DNA of 64,000 nucleotides, taken from Meloidogyne chitwoodi. Lineage: Eukaryota > Nematoda > Chromadorea > Rhabditida > Meloidogynidae. The notes under the pieces were generated by a model that was not told the origin of the DNA, searched no databases, and was given only the letters and a program-made list of their open reading frames with translations. Of this stretch, positions 1-14,477 are shown one piece after another. Every line of letters begins with the position of its first letter. The first letter of the stretch is position 1. The stretch covers positions 1,426,001-1,490,000 of the forward strand of contig JACZZP010000017.1 of the NCBI GenBank assembly GCA_015183035.1. Direction: 5' to 3'. A program made the position numbers and the translations under genes.

Positions 1-710
1 AGTGTTGGGTGAGGTAATAACGATTTAAAATTTCACCAACGTTAAAATTTTTCATGTTTTAAATGTTTGAATTTCGATCCATAATCGAAAAGCTTATTCT
101 GGAATCGTTTTAACTAAAATACCTTTAAAAATCTCTAGAATCTTAAAAATTATAAAAAATCAAAATCAAAAATTTTTATTGTTCGTACTCTGAACCTACT
201 ACCCTGAAAGTGCTCACTCTGAAATGGTTACTCTTAATCGGCGACTCTGAAACGGCTACTCTGAAAGGACCCATACCCTATACCCTTTGGTTTTAGACCA
301 AATGTGATGGACAAAATAGACAAAGGATAATATTGGACGAAATGGTCTGTCGACTGACAGCGAAACCAATTCATGCGACAAAATGGGCTTTAACTAGATT
401 CTTTTAAATTTTGATTTTCACTATTTGAGTCCAAACAATAATTTATTTTTAGGTTTAATTTTTTAGTGTCAGATTTATCTAAACGTTTAACTTCGCTTTC
501 TAATAAATGATCCCTTTCTGACTTTTCCTTTTAGTATTTTTATTTATCCAAAACTTTAAATTTTCTTCCAACGTATTATTTCTTTATCATCGTCAAGTTG
601 TTAATCAATGGAAATTCATTTTATTGTTTTAGAAACTACGTTCATCACCTTTTCTTAATTGTGTTGCAGTTAAATTTCTTTATGAATTTGTCGAGAACCA
701 TATAGATCGA
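1..710. other. Intergenic, upstream of the aldehyde dehydrogenase
   Basis: No coding exon is seen. Between about 185 and 270 a short phrase (ACTCTGAAA and variants) recurs five or six times in degenerate form, resembling the other word-shuffled repeats in the window. A 3' splice-acceptor-like site (ttgttgcag near 654-669) lies about 40 nt before the first usable ATG and could be a spliced-leader acceptor; this is inference. Confidence 0.4.
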
Positions 711-3218
<2,508 letters not shown>

Positions 3219-3474
3219 AGAATTTTAGAAAAAATAGTGCAGATATTTATTGACCGGTTTACTTTATTTGATAAAATTTTCTTTTTATTTATTTTTTACA
3301 TATTTGTTTTTTCAAGTTCATATATTGAGAGGGATTTTTACTGAAAAAAGACTATTTATGCCGACTTTATGGTTTATTAAATGAAAGTTTGCTTTCAACC
3401 CTATTTTTGGAACTTTCGATTTTCTCAAATTTTTCTTATTTTTTATATTAGAAATAAAGGTATTGTATCTTCAG

Positions 3475-5959
3475 ATGCTTTATTATGTTGTTTCATTGCT
3501 TAGTCAGATTTACTGTGATGGACCAATTCTACAGGCTGTTCAAGATGCCCGTCTTTTTTCTGATTCAAAGTATTTTGTAGATATGCCTCTTAAACAAGAT
3601 CCAGGTTTTTTTATATTTTCTTTGTTTTACTTAAAAATATCTAAAGTTACAACACTTCGTGCCTTTTACGAGTTGGGTGATAATAGCAAAAATGTTGATA
3701 TTTTAACTTCATTTGTTGAGGCACATTTTGATGTTCCTGGACAAGAACTACAAGAGTCATATCCTGAAGATTGGGTGCCCTTCCCTAATAGGTAATTATT
3801 TTTTAATTCATTTTATTTTTGTATTTAACTTTTATTCTAACTTTGTTTTAAGTTTTACTCACATTGATGACTATCAGCTTAGAAGATGGGCACTACATTT
3901 ACATAGAATTTGGCGAGATCTTTGTAGGAGGGTTATTTTTATAATAATTTTTATATTTTAAAATAATTTTTTAAAGGTTAAAGATGACGTCCATCAGCAT
4001 CAAGAACGTTTTTCTCTTCTTTATGTTCCTCATCCATTTATTATTCCTGGTGGCCGTTTTCGAGAATTTTACTATTGGGACAGTTTTTGGATATTAAAAG
4101 GCCTCCTTTTCTCTGAAATGTATGAAACGGCGAAAGGAACAATTCTCAACCTTATCTACATGGTCGAAAAGTATTTAAATAGAAACAATTTTTTTTGTTA
4201 TTTATGATTTGAATTTTCTTTCACTTGGGATTATTTTAACAATTTATTTCTTTTCATAATTTTTATTATATTTTCTTTAGCCATGGATTTGTACCAAATG
4301 GCGGACGAGTCTACTATTTGAGTCGATCACAGCCTCCTCTTCTCACACCAATGGTATATGAATATTTTCTTACAACTGGAGATGTTGATTTTGTTCAAAG
4401 GGTTTTTTTTAATTTTTTATAAAAATTAATAAAAATATTTTTAGGTTCTTCCAGCACTTGAGAAAGAACAGATTTTTTGGAATTTAAATAGAGCACGATC
4501 TTTCCTTGATCCAGAAACAAAAGAAGAATTATTTCAATATTATCAATATCGAGCTGCGATGAAGTTAATTTATTTTTTTTAAATTAATCAATGCAAATAT
4601 TTTCTTTTATTATTAAAGGTTCCCAAGGCCTGAAAGCTATAGAGAAGACATGGAAATGGTCAAAGGGCTTAATACTGATGAGGAACGTGAACAAATGTGG
4701 TCTAATTTGGCATCAGGTGATTTAAATTATTCCAAAAAAAATTTTTTTTAATTTTGCAGCAGCAGAAACTGGTTGGGACTTTAGTACAAGGTGGTTTGAT
4801 CAAGAAGGACCAAGTATGCACGATTTTAAATCAATTCGAACTTTGTCAATCGTGCCAGTAGATTTAAATGCTTTTATGTGTATTAATATGAGAATACTTG
4901 CTTCTTTCTATGAAATGTTTGGTAAATATTTTTTTAATTTTAAAAATTTATTTTAATAGGTGATTTTAAACGCAAAAATGAATATTATGCCAGATACCAA
5001 AAAATGAAATTGGCAATGAAGACTCTTCATTGGAATGAGACAGATGGAATTTGGTTTATTTATTAATTTTTCTTATTTATTATTTAATAATAAGTAATTA
5101 TAAAAAAATCCTAAATCTTATTTTTAAAAGGTATGATTATGATTTGGAAAGAATGGCACATTCGGCTACTTATTATGTTTCTAATGCGCTACCATTATAT
5201 GCAAAATGTTTTGATGATGAAGATGAGGTAACTCCACATCGTATCTATGATTATTTGAAGGTGATATATTTTTTAATATTTTTCTGTAAATCTCTTTCCT
5301 TTTAAAGCGAGAAGGAGTGTTAAACTTTACAAAAGGAATTCCTACCTCACTAGCTATGAGTAGTGTTCAACAATGGGATAAAGAAAATGCTTGGCCTCCT
5401 ATGGTACATATGGTAATTTTTTAAACCTAACATTTTTAAAGCTTTTTTATCCTTTTAATAATTTGTACAGATAATTGAAGGCTTTCGTACTAGTGGTGAC
5501 CAAAAACTTATGAAAGCAGCTGAGACAATGGCTACACAATGGCTTATTGTTAATTATAAATCATATGTATTTTATTTTTTTTAATCATAATTTTTATTGA
5601 ATTTGTAGGTTACAACTTATGCAATGTTCGAAAAATATAATGTTTCATTGTTAACTGAAGAGTGTGGTGGTGGAGGGGGAGGCGAGTATGAAGTTCAGGT
5701 TCTTTTTGTCAAATTTTACTTAATTTTAATTTTAACTAAATTTTCATTTTTTCAGAAAGGTTTTGGATGGACAAATGGAGTAATTTTAGATTTGCTTGAT
5801 AAGTACGGGTCAAAAATATCAGTAAAAGAGGATGAACGAACTAGTGGTTATTCGCTAATGCTTACCTATACATTAGGGGCCCTTTCTGCATTCTTTTCGT
5901 TAATAGCAACACTTATATGCCGTACAAACTTATTTGAACGATTCTCTTCAAATAATTAA
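3475..5959 (+). CDS. Trehalase, GH37, with C-terminal membrane anchor
   Basis: Fourteen exons: 3475-3604, 3647-3791, 3853-3931, 3977-4170, 4281-4401, 4445-4563, 4619-4716, 4760-4921, 4960-5053, 5131-5260, 5308-5412, 5471-5566, 5609-5698, 5756-5959; 588 aa in frame. It hydrolyses trehalose to two glucoses. Seen: [11 protein letters not shown] near the N terminus, trehalase signature 1 ([15 protein letters not shown]), [17 protein letters not shown], the [10 protein letters not shown] segment carrying the catalytic Asp, a signature-2-like [11 protein letters not shown] in which the usual Pro after QWDx is Glu, and the glycine loop [11 protein letters not shown] followed by KGFGWTNG. The C terminus has one hydrophobic span (about 20 residues ending LIATLIC), so the enzyme is probably membrane-tethered. 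ATG directly follows an acceptor-like ttcag. A signal peptide is weak, and an extra 5' exon cannot be excluded. Confidence 0.9.
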
Positions 5960-6489
5960 TATTATATGTAGTGTATTTTTTTATTTTTAACTCAGAAATT
6001 AAAGCTTTATTTCTTGATTATTCGGTTATGCTTTTCTTGCATTTCGTTTCGTGAAAAATAGTTTTTCTATATGCCCTCTAAAGTAAGGGTTTCCGAGAGT
6101 AATAGAAGGTGGCGTATTTAGTTAGGATGAAGCGGGTTTTGAATTAGCCGAAGGTGTTAAAAATTCATTAAGCACCCTAAATTGACCGGTTCAGTGTCAA
6201 ATTCATTTTTAACTTTTTACGATGTTTTTTTATTGAAAATTCGGTTGGATTTCCAATAAGAAATTCAGGATGGAATAGAGAGGTTATCCCATTAAACAAA
6301 AGAAAAAGATTATCGAAAAAATAGGATTTTTATAATTATTAAACATTGAAATGGCCCTTTTTTGGGAACACTGATCTAGCAGCACTGAACAGGCCCGTTC
6401 CGCCTATTTTAGAATGACTTATATTAGCTGTTTTGTAATCCATTAAATATTGTTTATTGAAGTTTATTCAAATAATTTACAACAGCATA

Positions 6490-7776
6490 ATGGATCAATT
6501 TGTCTCAGTAGGCTTATTTTTGATTATTTAATATTTTTTAACATTTAGGAACAGGCGGCTTTTTTTGTTACGCATCTTGCAATCATTCAAGATTTTATAG
6601 GACGTTTAGATGACACTAGTATGATTTAATTTTGATTCATAATTAAGGATTAGTTGATAATAATCCGTCTTATTGGTTCCTTAATAAATAAGCAAAAATT
6701 GTCCGATTTTTTCACCTTTTCAATAACAATATGTTTTCGCATACGTTGAGCTCGAATCTGATGTCAGTTTTCAATAATATCTAATCCCGAACCCAGATTC
6801 GAACAATTCGACTTCACGGTAAGTACTTTTATATAGCAAATGATAGCTTATTCGATTCGTCTTCTAACGTTGAATCGAATGATGTAAAATTAATATGTTG
6901 GATACATTTGAAGAGGTTATGAATGATCAACTTAATGATTTTGATGATTGCTCATCCAAAAATTCAATCATAACTTTCTTAAACTACATTTTAACGTATT
7001 AATTTTGGTATCATTCGACTCAGTTAGTCAAGATGTATCGAATGAGCTATCATTTGCTTAGATAAAAATATTTACCATTAATTCGACTTGTTCAAATCTG
7101 GAGTTTATCAATAGTGCTTTTTATTTTTTAAATTTGGATATTTACCTACTTCTCTAAACTTCTTTGTTTTGTATCGTAGTAATTTTGTAAATTTGAAGAT
7201 TTATCTTGGATCCATCTTCCTCCTGAAAGCTTGCAAGAGGCAGCGGAATTGTTACAACAAGCAACAGATTTAACAATATTAATGAGGGATTTTATTTTAA
7301 TGATATGTGAATTGTTAAGACATATTGGCGGTAAGAAAATTTTGAGTTTATTTTTAAGTATTGGCACTTATATTTGTTTATATTAATACTTAACAAAAAA
7401 GCTTTTCGCTTAAAAATTGCTAAAATTTGAGGATAGCTAATTTATAAATCGATATTTGTTCATTTCTATATTTAGTTAGAGTGCACAACAATAATTTATT
7501 GCAACTGCCAGCATTAGCTCAGGTATTGTTAACTTTAATTTTATTTTATATTTTTATTATAGAGGTCAAATATAGAAGACAGATTTAATAGGTTTTCTGA
7601 CTTAATTAATCTCCTGTGTGTTTTGGCTGACAGAGTTTTTATGGATCCACCAGCGAGTGAACAGGAATTAAACGTTCTTCATTTTTCTCGTATTTTTTTG
7701 GTAAATTATTACTCAAGATTTGGCTTCTACCCCACCTCAATCGACTGCAAGTTCGGCAGACACCGAGACTGATTAA
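6490..7776 (+). CDS. Unrecognised helical protein, copy A of a tandem pair
   Basis: Six exons: 6490-6507, 6549-6618, 7199-7330, 7476-7522, 7563-7689, 7718-7776; 150 aa in frame. I do not recognise the family. The product looks all-helical and leucine-rich, with no signal peptide or membrane span, and ends in a Ser/Thr-rich acidic tail (SSADTETD). The part from VRVHNNNLLQLPALAQ through LCVLADRVF aligns with VRVRNYVRLGKPVLPE through LCVLVEADD in the next gene, at the same intron boundary, so the two are paralogues. The last intron (7690-7717) would be only 28 nt; it is chosen because it links to the open, low-complexity tail frame, whereas reading through gives a different 23-residue end. Intron 2 is 580 nt and holds a foldback repeat. 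Confidence 0.55.
6793..7101. repeat. Imperfect foldback in intron 2 of copy A
   Basis: Two arms of about 100 nt (6793-6894 and 6998-7101) are inverted copies of each other at roughly 80-85% by eye. The shared core is GCAAATGATAGCT followed by TATTCGATTCG-type words. No clear target duplication is seen. It is probably an old MITE or foldback element expanding the intron. Confidence 0.6.
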
Positions 7777-7942
7777 TTTTATGGGATTTTAAATTTAAAT
7801 TACTTCTGATACTCAATTTATTTTTGGAATTAAATTTCTATATATTTATTTTATAAATTATTGGCACACCTATTATATTAGGTCTTGTCCTTCCAAACCT
7901 TTAAATCTAGGGATAATAAAATTTATAGAATTTTCTATTCAG

Positions 7943-8712
7943 AATCGGCTTAACAATGGAATTGAAATTTTAAAATTGCCTCCTCATAGATTTGGTCCAA
8001 AGGGTTCAGTAAGTTTATACAAAAAATAATAATATAAAATAATTCAGATTAAAGCCTTTTTAATGTTTTCAAAGCAAAGAATTATTTCGAGAAATATCAA
8101 ACGAAAGTAAAATAAATTAAACATCTTCATTTCTGTTTTTTAAGTTGGGATCGATTTACATTTCCAATTCTTCATAAAATACAACTTTTAATTATTAACG
8201 CTATCGATCAGCTTGAGTTAATGTTGCGCCATAACAATGGTTTGAATTTTATCAAATTTTTCTTCACTTTATTCTAAGGATTAATATTTTAAATATGTGC
8301 TTTTTTTATTAATTGGCTCATACTTTGTAGACTAGTAATTAATTTATTGTTATAATTATTCCTTTTAGTTCGTGTTCGAAATTATGTACGCTTAGGAAAA
8401 CCTGTCCTGCCTGAGGTATGATCTTTTTTAAAACAATTTCTTCGATAAAATTCGAAATGTTGTTATTCGAGATTTACTGTTTATTTTAAATTGTGTAAAA
8501 AATTATTTCAGGAACCAACATTCCGAAAACTTTTTAAGCGCCTAGAGAATTCTGTGCATGTTTTGTGTGTATTAGTAGAAGCAGATGATATAAAACAAGG
8601 ATCAGCCATAAACGAAGATGAGATGAGAATTATTTTGGATTGTCGGAGAGTTCTCGATGATCTTATTAAAAACATAAATGAATTTATTTTAGAATTGGGT
8701 GCACTCTTCTGA
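7943..8712 (+). CDS. Unrecognised helical protein, copy B of a tandem pair
   Basis: Exons 7943-8008, 8048-8106, 8145-8239, 8369-8415, 8512-8712 form one open frame. The first ATG in that frame is at 8063, giving 128 aa; the 7943-8047 part is open in frame but has no ATG, so either an upstream exon exists or it is 5' untranslated. The core (LMLRHNNG|VRVRNYVRLGKPVLPE|EPTFRKLF, bars are introns) matches copy A in sequence and in the phase-1 intron before VRV. The C terminus is a helical stretch ending ELGALF. Function unknown. Confidence 0.5.
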
Positions 8713-8887
8713 GCAGATATAATATTGCTGATAAATTATGTGATTTTTGATAATCGAAAAATTTAGAACTTGTTATATATCTTTTTTTATCTATTTCTAA
8801 ACATAATTGTTTATTTTTGAATTATAAAAATGTTGAAAGTGTTGATTATTTTAAAAAAATACATCAAATTTTCTAAAATCACTAATA

Positions 8888-9079
8888 CCAATATTTTTAC
8901 ATTTTTTTGAAAAATTAATAAAAAATCAAATCCGGTCCGGAATCCGGCTAATTTCATCCGGATCCGGATTTTCAAAATCTCCGGATTGATTCCAGACCGG
9001 ATTATACCCAGGATCCGGTCCGGCTCTATTCACAACATCCGAATCCGGTCCGAAATCCGGAAAAATCGATTTTACCGGG
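8888..9079. repeat. Word-shuffled GGATCCGG/CCGGTCC repeat
   Basis: About 140 nt (8930-9079) is built from permutations of ATCCGG, GGTCCGG and CCGGAT, with GC content far above the surroundings. The octamer CACTAATA occurs just before (8880-8887) and just after (9080-9087), which could be a target duplication, but terminal inverted repeats are weak. It abuts the duplicated trehalase fragment exactly. Confidence 0.5.
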
Positions 9080-9082
9080 CAC

Positions 9083-9240
9083 TAATAGCAACACTTATGT
9101 GCAGTACAAACTTATTTGAACGGTTTTCTTCAAATAATTAATATTATATGTAGTGTATTTTTATTTTTAACTTAGAAATTAAAGCTTTATTTCTTGATTA
9201 TTCAGTTGGATGAAGAGGGTTTCGAATTAGCCGAAGGTGT
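9083..9240 (+). pseudogene. Duplicated trehalase 3' end (fragment)
   Basis: This stretch repeats 5902 to about 6156, that is the last codons of the trehalase, its stop codon, the 3' flank and the phrase GAATTAGCCGAAGGTGT, at about 90% identity. The copy keeps the open C-terminal codons ([13 protein letters not shown] then stop) but nothing upstream, so it cannot encode an enzyme. It lacks about 93 nt present in the original between TTATTCGGTT and AGGATGAAG. The two copies bracket the tandem helical genes. Confidence 0.8.
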
Positions 9241-9317
9241 ATTTGCAGCGCCATGAGCGGGAAGTTTGAACTTTAATTTTTGCTTCCAAAAAATAAACTT
9301 AGAAATTCTTCTACAGA

Positions 9318-9451
9318 TATTACAAAATCAACGCGAAAGAAATCATTTAAGATCGTATTTCCGTTATGATTGCGAATTAACTCGCATTGTTGGGAAATTA
9401 AGTGACTCGTTTTATTTGCACTATAGTATTTTAAAAATGAGCTTTAATTGA
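9318..9451 (+). CDS. Possible 3' exon of a small unrecognised gene
   Basis: After a good acceptor (ttctacag ending 9317) there is a 44-residue open stretch beginning ILQNQRERNHLRSYFRYDC and ending LKMSFN. Its mixed composition looks more protein-like than random AT-rich DNA. No convincing upstream exon was found; the ATG at 9253 runs into a stop. It may be the remnant of a gene broken by the nearby duplication. Confidence 0.25.
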
Positions 9452-9649
9452 ATTAAAAATAGTTAAAGAATAAATACCAAAATAAACAATGATGAAAAGG
9501 AAAATGTAAGCATCATAAAACTGTCATGACAATTGTTATTGATCTAAGGTTTTCGGTTCCTGGAGAATTAACTAATATAGACTAATTAAAGTGTCCCACT
9601 GTACAATTGTCAATAAACTTAAATAAAATCAAAAATTAGTACAGATGAA

Positions 9650-12600
9650 TTAACCAGAACACATCAAACACTCAGTTTGTTGTTCATCCTCTCCATTCTC
9701 GTATTTTTGCTTATTAACTTTATCTTCTAAAATTTGGCGAAGCTCTTTCTCTTTTGATAATGTTGAATCTTTAAATTCCGATTTGTTGATAGTGAATTGG
9801 ACAGGATTTACAGCCGGTCGGGTGCGCAAGTAGTACATGCCAGTTTTGAGCCCACTTTCCCACGCAAAGAAATGCATTGAAGTAAGTTTTGAATAAGTCG
9901 GAGCCGCGACGTGCAAATTTAATGATTGACTTTGATCGATAAAAGGAGCACGGTCTACTGCCATCTTGATAATTTCACGTTGTGGAATCTCCCAAACTGT
10001 TTTGTATAGAGCTTTAAGTTCCTCAGACAATTCAGAAATATTTTGAACAGAACCATTTTCATATATTAAACGATTTTTCATTTGTTCATCCCAGAGATCA
10101 AGTTGAATCAAATCACGCATCAAATGAGGGTTTACCACCTGATAAAAAATAAACTAAATGGTACTAGTTGTTAAGATTAAATTTTAATTTAAAAACTAGA
10201 AAAAATTTCCTATATTTATCATATAGAAGTTAAGGATAAATACTGCCAAAAAAGATAAATTAATACCTGGAATTCACCGGAGAGAACACGACGGCAATAA
10301 ATGTTAGATGTGTAAGGTTCAATGGACTCGTTGTTACCAAGAATTTGAGCAGTTGATGCAGTAGGCATTGGAGCAATAAGTAGGCTATTTCGTACTCCGT
10401 ATGTAGCAATTCGCTTTCTCAAGGCGTCCCAATCCCATAATTCTGTTGGCTTCACTTTCCACTGTAAAAAATAAAAGAAGTTTTAATAAATAAATTCATA
10501 CATATTGCTACTCACCATATCAAATTGCAAAATTCCTCTTTCTACTGGAGAGCCATTATAAGTTTCATAGGGTCCTAACTGCTCAGCTAACTCGCAAGAG
10601 GCTTCAAGTGCACCATAATATATCGTCTCAAAAATTTGTTTGTTTAACTCCTTGGCCTGATCGCTTACAAAAGGAAAACGCATCAAAAGAAAAGTATCTG
10701 CCAACCCCTAGAAAACATTTAATATTTTTTGTAAAATATATTTTAATATAAATTAAATATAATGAAAATATTTTCCCTACTTGTACACCAATTCCAATTG
10801 GACGATGTCGACGATTTGATAGTTCAGCCTCGGGGATAGGATAATAGTTGATGTCAATTATTTTGTTTAAATTTCTTGTTATGACTTTTGTTACGAACTT
10901 AAGTCTCTCAAAATCAAATTTTAAATTTTGTTGTTGTAAAGAAGGGGATGATTGTTTGTCAATATTTCCCCCATTATAATTGCTTGCTGGTCTCTTTCTA
11001 CCTCTTGGTGGAGTATTTGATGCTGATCTTCTTTCCTTTAGATCAAACGTGAAAACATGTGAAAGCAAAACATTATTTTGTTAATTACCTCCTCATTTCC
11101 ATTTTGTTCCAAAACCTCATTAACAACTACAAAACGAGGTAAAGCAATTGAAGCCAAATTACAGACGGAAACCTCCTCAGGTGATGTATACTCAACAATT
11201 TCAGTGCAAAGATTCGAGCATTTTATTGTCCCCAAATTTTGTTGGTTAGATTTACTATTGCATGCATCTTTATAAACCATATATGGAAGACCAGTTTCTA
11301 TTTGTGTAGTGATAATACGACTCCAAAGTTCACGCGCCTTAATTTTCCGTTTGTACCGCTTCTCTTCTTCATATCTGTTAAAATAATAATAAAAAAAATA
11401 TGAAAATAAATAGTTACAAAATAAAGTATTCACATATAAAATAAAAAAACCTTTGGAACTTATGCAGTTTAGGATAACACCCCATCTATGCAGAATAAAA
11501 AATTATTTTCTCTTTAATTCATTTTTTTTCTAATTTCTCGTGTTTTTCTTTTTATTTTTTTAGCATGGAAGAATTTAAAAATTTCAATATTCATAACTTA
11601 TTTCTGCGAATAGATGGGGTGTTATCCTAAACTGCATAAGTTCCAAACCTTTCATAGAGCGTCTCAAATTTATCTCCCCAACAATCGTCAAGACCAGGAC
11701 ACTCGTTCGGACACATTAACGACCAATCGCCATCATCTCTTACACGCTTCATGAATCTAAATTGAAAAATAGTATATTAAAAAGATATTATAAATCTTAC
11801 AAATCCGGAATCCAAAGTCCATAAAACAAGTCTCGTGCCTTGCGCTCTTCATCACCTGTATTAAGGCGTAATTTTAAAAAATCCTCAATATCAGCATGCC
11901 AAGGTTCTAAGTAAATTGCATAAGCGCCAGGACGCTAATAAAATTTTATTTCATTAAATTAATTTTAAGTAAAAATATTTCGTTCTTTATAACTCTTCCC
12001 TCAGCCATTAAATATTAATAAGATAATAACTTTTTACAAAAGTTCCATGTATATTTGTAAAAAAAACTTACTTTATTCCCTCCTTGATCAATATATCGTG
12101 CCACAGAATTAAATACTTGCAACATTGGAATAATCCCATTAGAATTCCCGTTTGTACCAGAGATCAATGAACCAGAAGCACGGATTGAATGAATAGAAAG
12201 TCCAATTCCTCCAGCCGATTTTGCGATATAAGCGCAACGATTAATAGTCTTAAAAATTCCTTCGATTGAGTCATCAACAGCCGTAAGTAAAAAACAAGAA
12301 GAAAGTTGTGGACGTTTTGTGCCAGCATTGAATAAAGTCGGGGAGGCATGTGTGAACCAACGATCGCTCATTAGATTGTAAGTCTGTATAATTATAAAGA
12401 ATATATTCTTTGAATTAAACAAAATTCTGCCTGAATGTGAAAACAAATAAGAGGTTGACAAATTTCAGAAACAAAATTTACCGTTATAATGACACGTTAA
12501 AATTTTAAATTTTATAAACTACAATATGAGTGCCTGACACTCCAGAAATTTTTTACTTCATTTCAGATATAAATAATTACAAAGAAACATTAATTTTAAA

Positions 12601-13557
12601 ATTAAAACGTAAAATTTTTACATTTATTGCTGCATCAATGTCCGTTTTATGTATTCCAACAGAAACCCGCATTAGCATATGTTGTGGCCTTTCAACAACC
12701 TTACCATTAATACGCAATAGATAGGAGCGTTCAAGTGTTTTAAAACCAAAATAAGTATAGTGAAAATCACGATCATAGATAATTACAGAATTGAGTTTCT
12801 AAAAATAAAACATAGTTACTAATCTATTTGGTAAGAAAAATATTTTTAGAAAACGGTGATGTATATTCAGATGCCGCTAAAAATGTTTTCATAACAATTT
12901 CAAATTAAAAATTTCTGAACAGCAAAGAATTTTGCAAAAATTTAGAAAAATCTATTTTAAAATAAAAAAAACCTCTTTATTCGCATTAACAATTTTGTAA
13001 AGCTCTTCGCTAACCAACGGCAAATGATCCCCGTTTTTTGAGTGTATATGATCGTAAAGATCATTAATCACATCTGAGAAAACCTATAATTTTGCTTATT
13101 ATTAAAATGTTTTAACTAAAATTATCGAAAATATTAAAAACCTTTTTCGTTTCTTTGTGTAAATTTGAAACAACAATTCTTGCAGAAAGCAAAGCGTAAT
13201 CAGGATGCACTGTAGTATTTGAAGCGGCCACTTCAGCTGCCAAATTGTCCAATTCAACTGTTGTTACCCCGGTATAAATTCCTCTAGATACCTTTTCCGT
13301 AATCAAATCCTTTTAAAAATATAAAAATTACTTTTATTTAACAGCAATATTCGGTCATCTAATATTTTAATTACAAACTTAATACTAACCGGATTCAGAT
13401 AGCGCATATCAAGTCCATAACAAAGCTTGGAAACACGATAAGTGATTTTTTCTGGGTGTACTGCTTCCAGCCGTCCATCCCTTTTAATTACGTACCTTTG
13501 ATCGCCCATATGTTTAGTTGAATTACCATTGTTAGTGTGGCTAGAATCTTGAATCAT
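9650..13557 (-). CDS. rnr-1: Ribonucleoside-diphosphate reductase large subunit
   Basis: Twelve exons on the minus strand: 13557-13390, 13309-13142, 13083-12973, 12798-12622, 12383-12072, 11934-11801, 11756-11649, 11374-11089, 11035-10781, 10707-10516, 10461-10267, 10138-9650; 864 aa in frame. It reduces NDPs to dNDPs with the small subunit. Seen: an ATP-cone start ([20 protein letters not shown]), [14 protein letters not shown], the active-site region [18 protein letters not shown] with the NLCTE Cys/Glu, [19 protein letters not shown], and the C-terminal redox tail ECLMCSG. It is about 70 residues longer than human RRM1: a 13-residue N-terminal extension and a Ser/Arg/Gln-rich insertion of about 45 residues at the start of exon 9. 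The exon 7/8 intron carries an inverted-repeat element on its donor site. Confidence 0.95.
11455..11644. mobile_element. TIR element on a splice donor of rnr-1
   Basis: A 190-bp element with 35-bp perfect terminal inverted repeats starting GGAACTTATGCAGTTTAGG, flanked by the perfect 8-bp direct repeat AAACCTTT (11447-11454 and 11645-11652). Read on the gene's strand the repeat is AAAGGTTT, and the copy next to exon 7 is its splice donor (AAAG|GTTT). No coding capacity is visible. The GG/CC ends and 8-bp duplication match the Merlin-like element in the ALDH gene, but the TIR sequence differs. Confidence 0.8.
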
Positions 13558-14477
13558 GGTTATCTATAAAATTCATATATAAAATTTTATTATTTCAACA
13601 TTATATTAGATTAGAAAAAAATACAATAAATTAAAAAATGCGCCTAAATACAAAAACAGCAACTACATGTGCGCCCATGCAAGTGTTTGAAAAAGAGACC
13701 GGCACGGGAGAAATCCCGGAAATGCGATTTTGCCGGTATCTAATAAATATATATCTCATGAGTAAAAAAATGTAAGCCTAAAAGTACAGCCAAAAACGAT
13801 ATATGTAGTATGTACTGAATATTAATATTAACGATTCTTTTATATAGGAGAAATTCCTCGACAGAAAAGGGAGGCTTTAAAACAAATTCAAATGAAGATA
13901 TGACTGCGTTCTTTGAGCGAAGGAGAATAACCAGTGGGTGTCCGTGCTAGTTATTGTAAATAAAAAACGGGGCGTTTTGTTTATTTTTATAGATTAAAAT
14001 AAGGCAATGTAACTAATTTTCGTATTTTTACAACTTATTTCAGATTTTTGGTCTCAACGCGTAATCTTTAACAAAATTCGTATTAATATTTAGTTGTTTT
14101 TATAGGATATCAAAATTGTATTTTCTGTTATTTTGGCAAAATGACAAATATATTTTTCTCTGGTAAAGGACGATTCAGAGTCGGCCGATTCAGAGCAGCT
14201 CGTATAACTTTTCTCATTTTAAACCTTTTCAAATAATTTTTATGTCATTCGAAAGAGCTCGAAAGGTGGAGTCTTTTCACTAATTAGACCGATCAGATCA
14301 GTTGATTATTAAAAAAGTTAAGCCCAAAAAACGCGAAAATCACGATCTTCCACTTTTATCGCGCTACTTTAAATGAGGTTTAAAAATATTTCAAAAAGTG
14401 ATTTTTTCATTCTATAGCTTTTATTTGATTTTTTAGTTTAAGTACTTAATTTGATAATATTCTAATTTATCAACAAA
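13558..14477. other. Intergenic between rnr-1 and TIM10
   Basis: Shared divergent upstream region. At 13698-13740 a short hairpin (about 45 nt) has ends GACCGGCA and TGCCGGTATC and a CCGG-rich core like the repeats at 8.9 and 50 kb. At 14172-14200 GATTCAGAG occurs twice. No coding exon seen. Confidence 0.4.

Noticed and set aside
3605..3646. Read-through of the first trehalase intron (the frame is open)
   Set aside because: The inserted residues would be hydrophobic, absent from the family, and borders match GT-AG; splicing gives a normal DPVTTLRAF junction.
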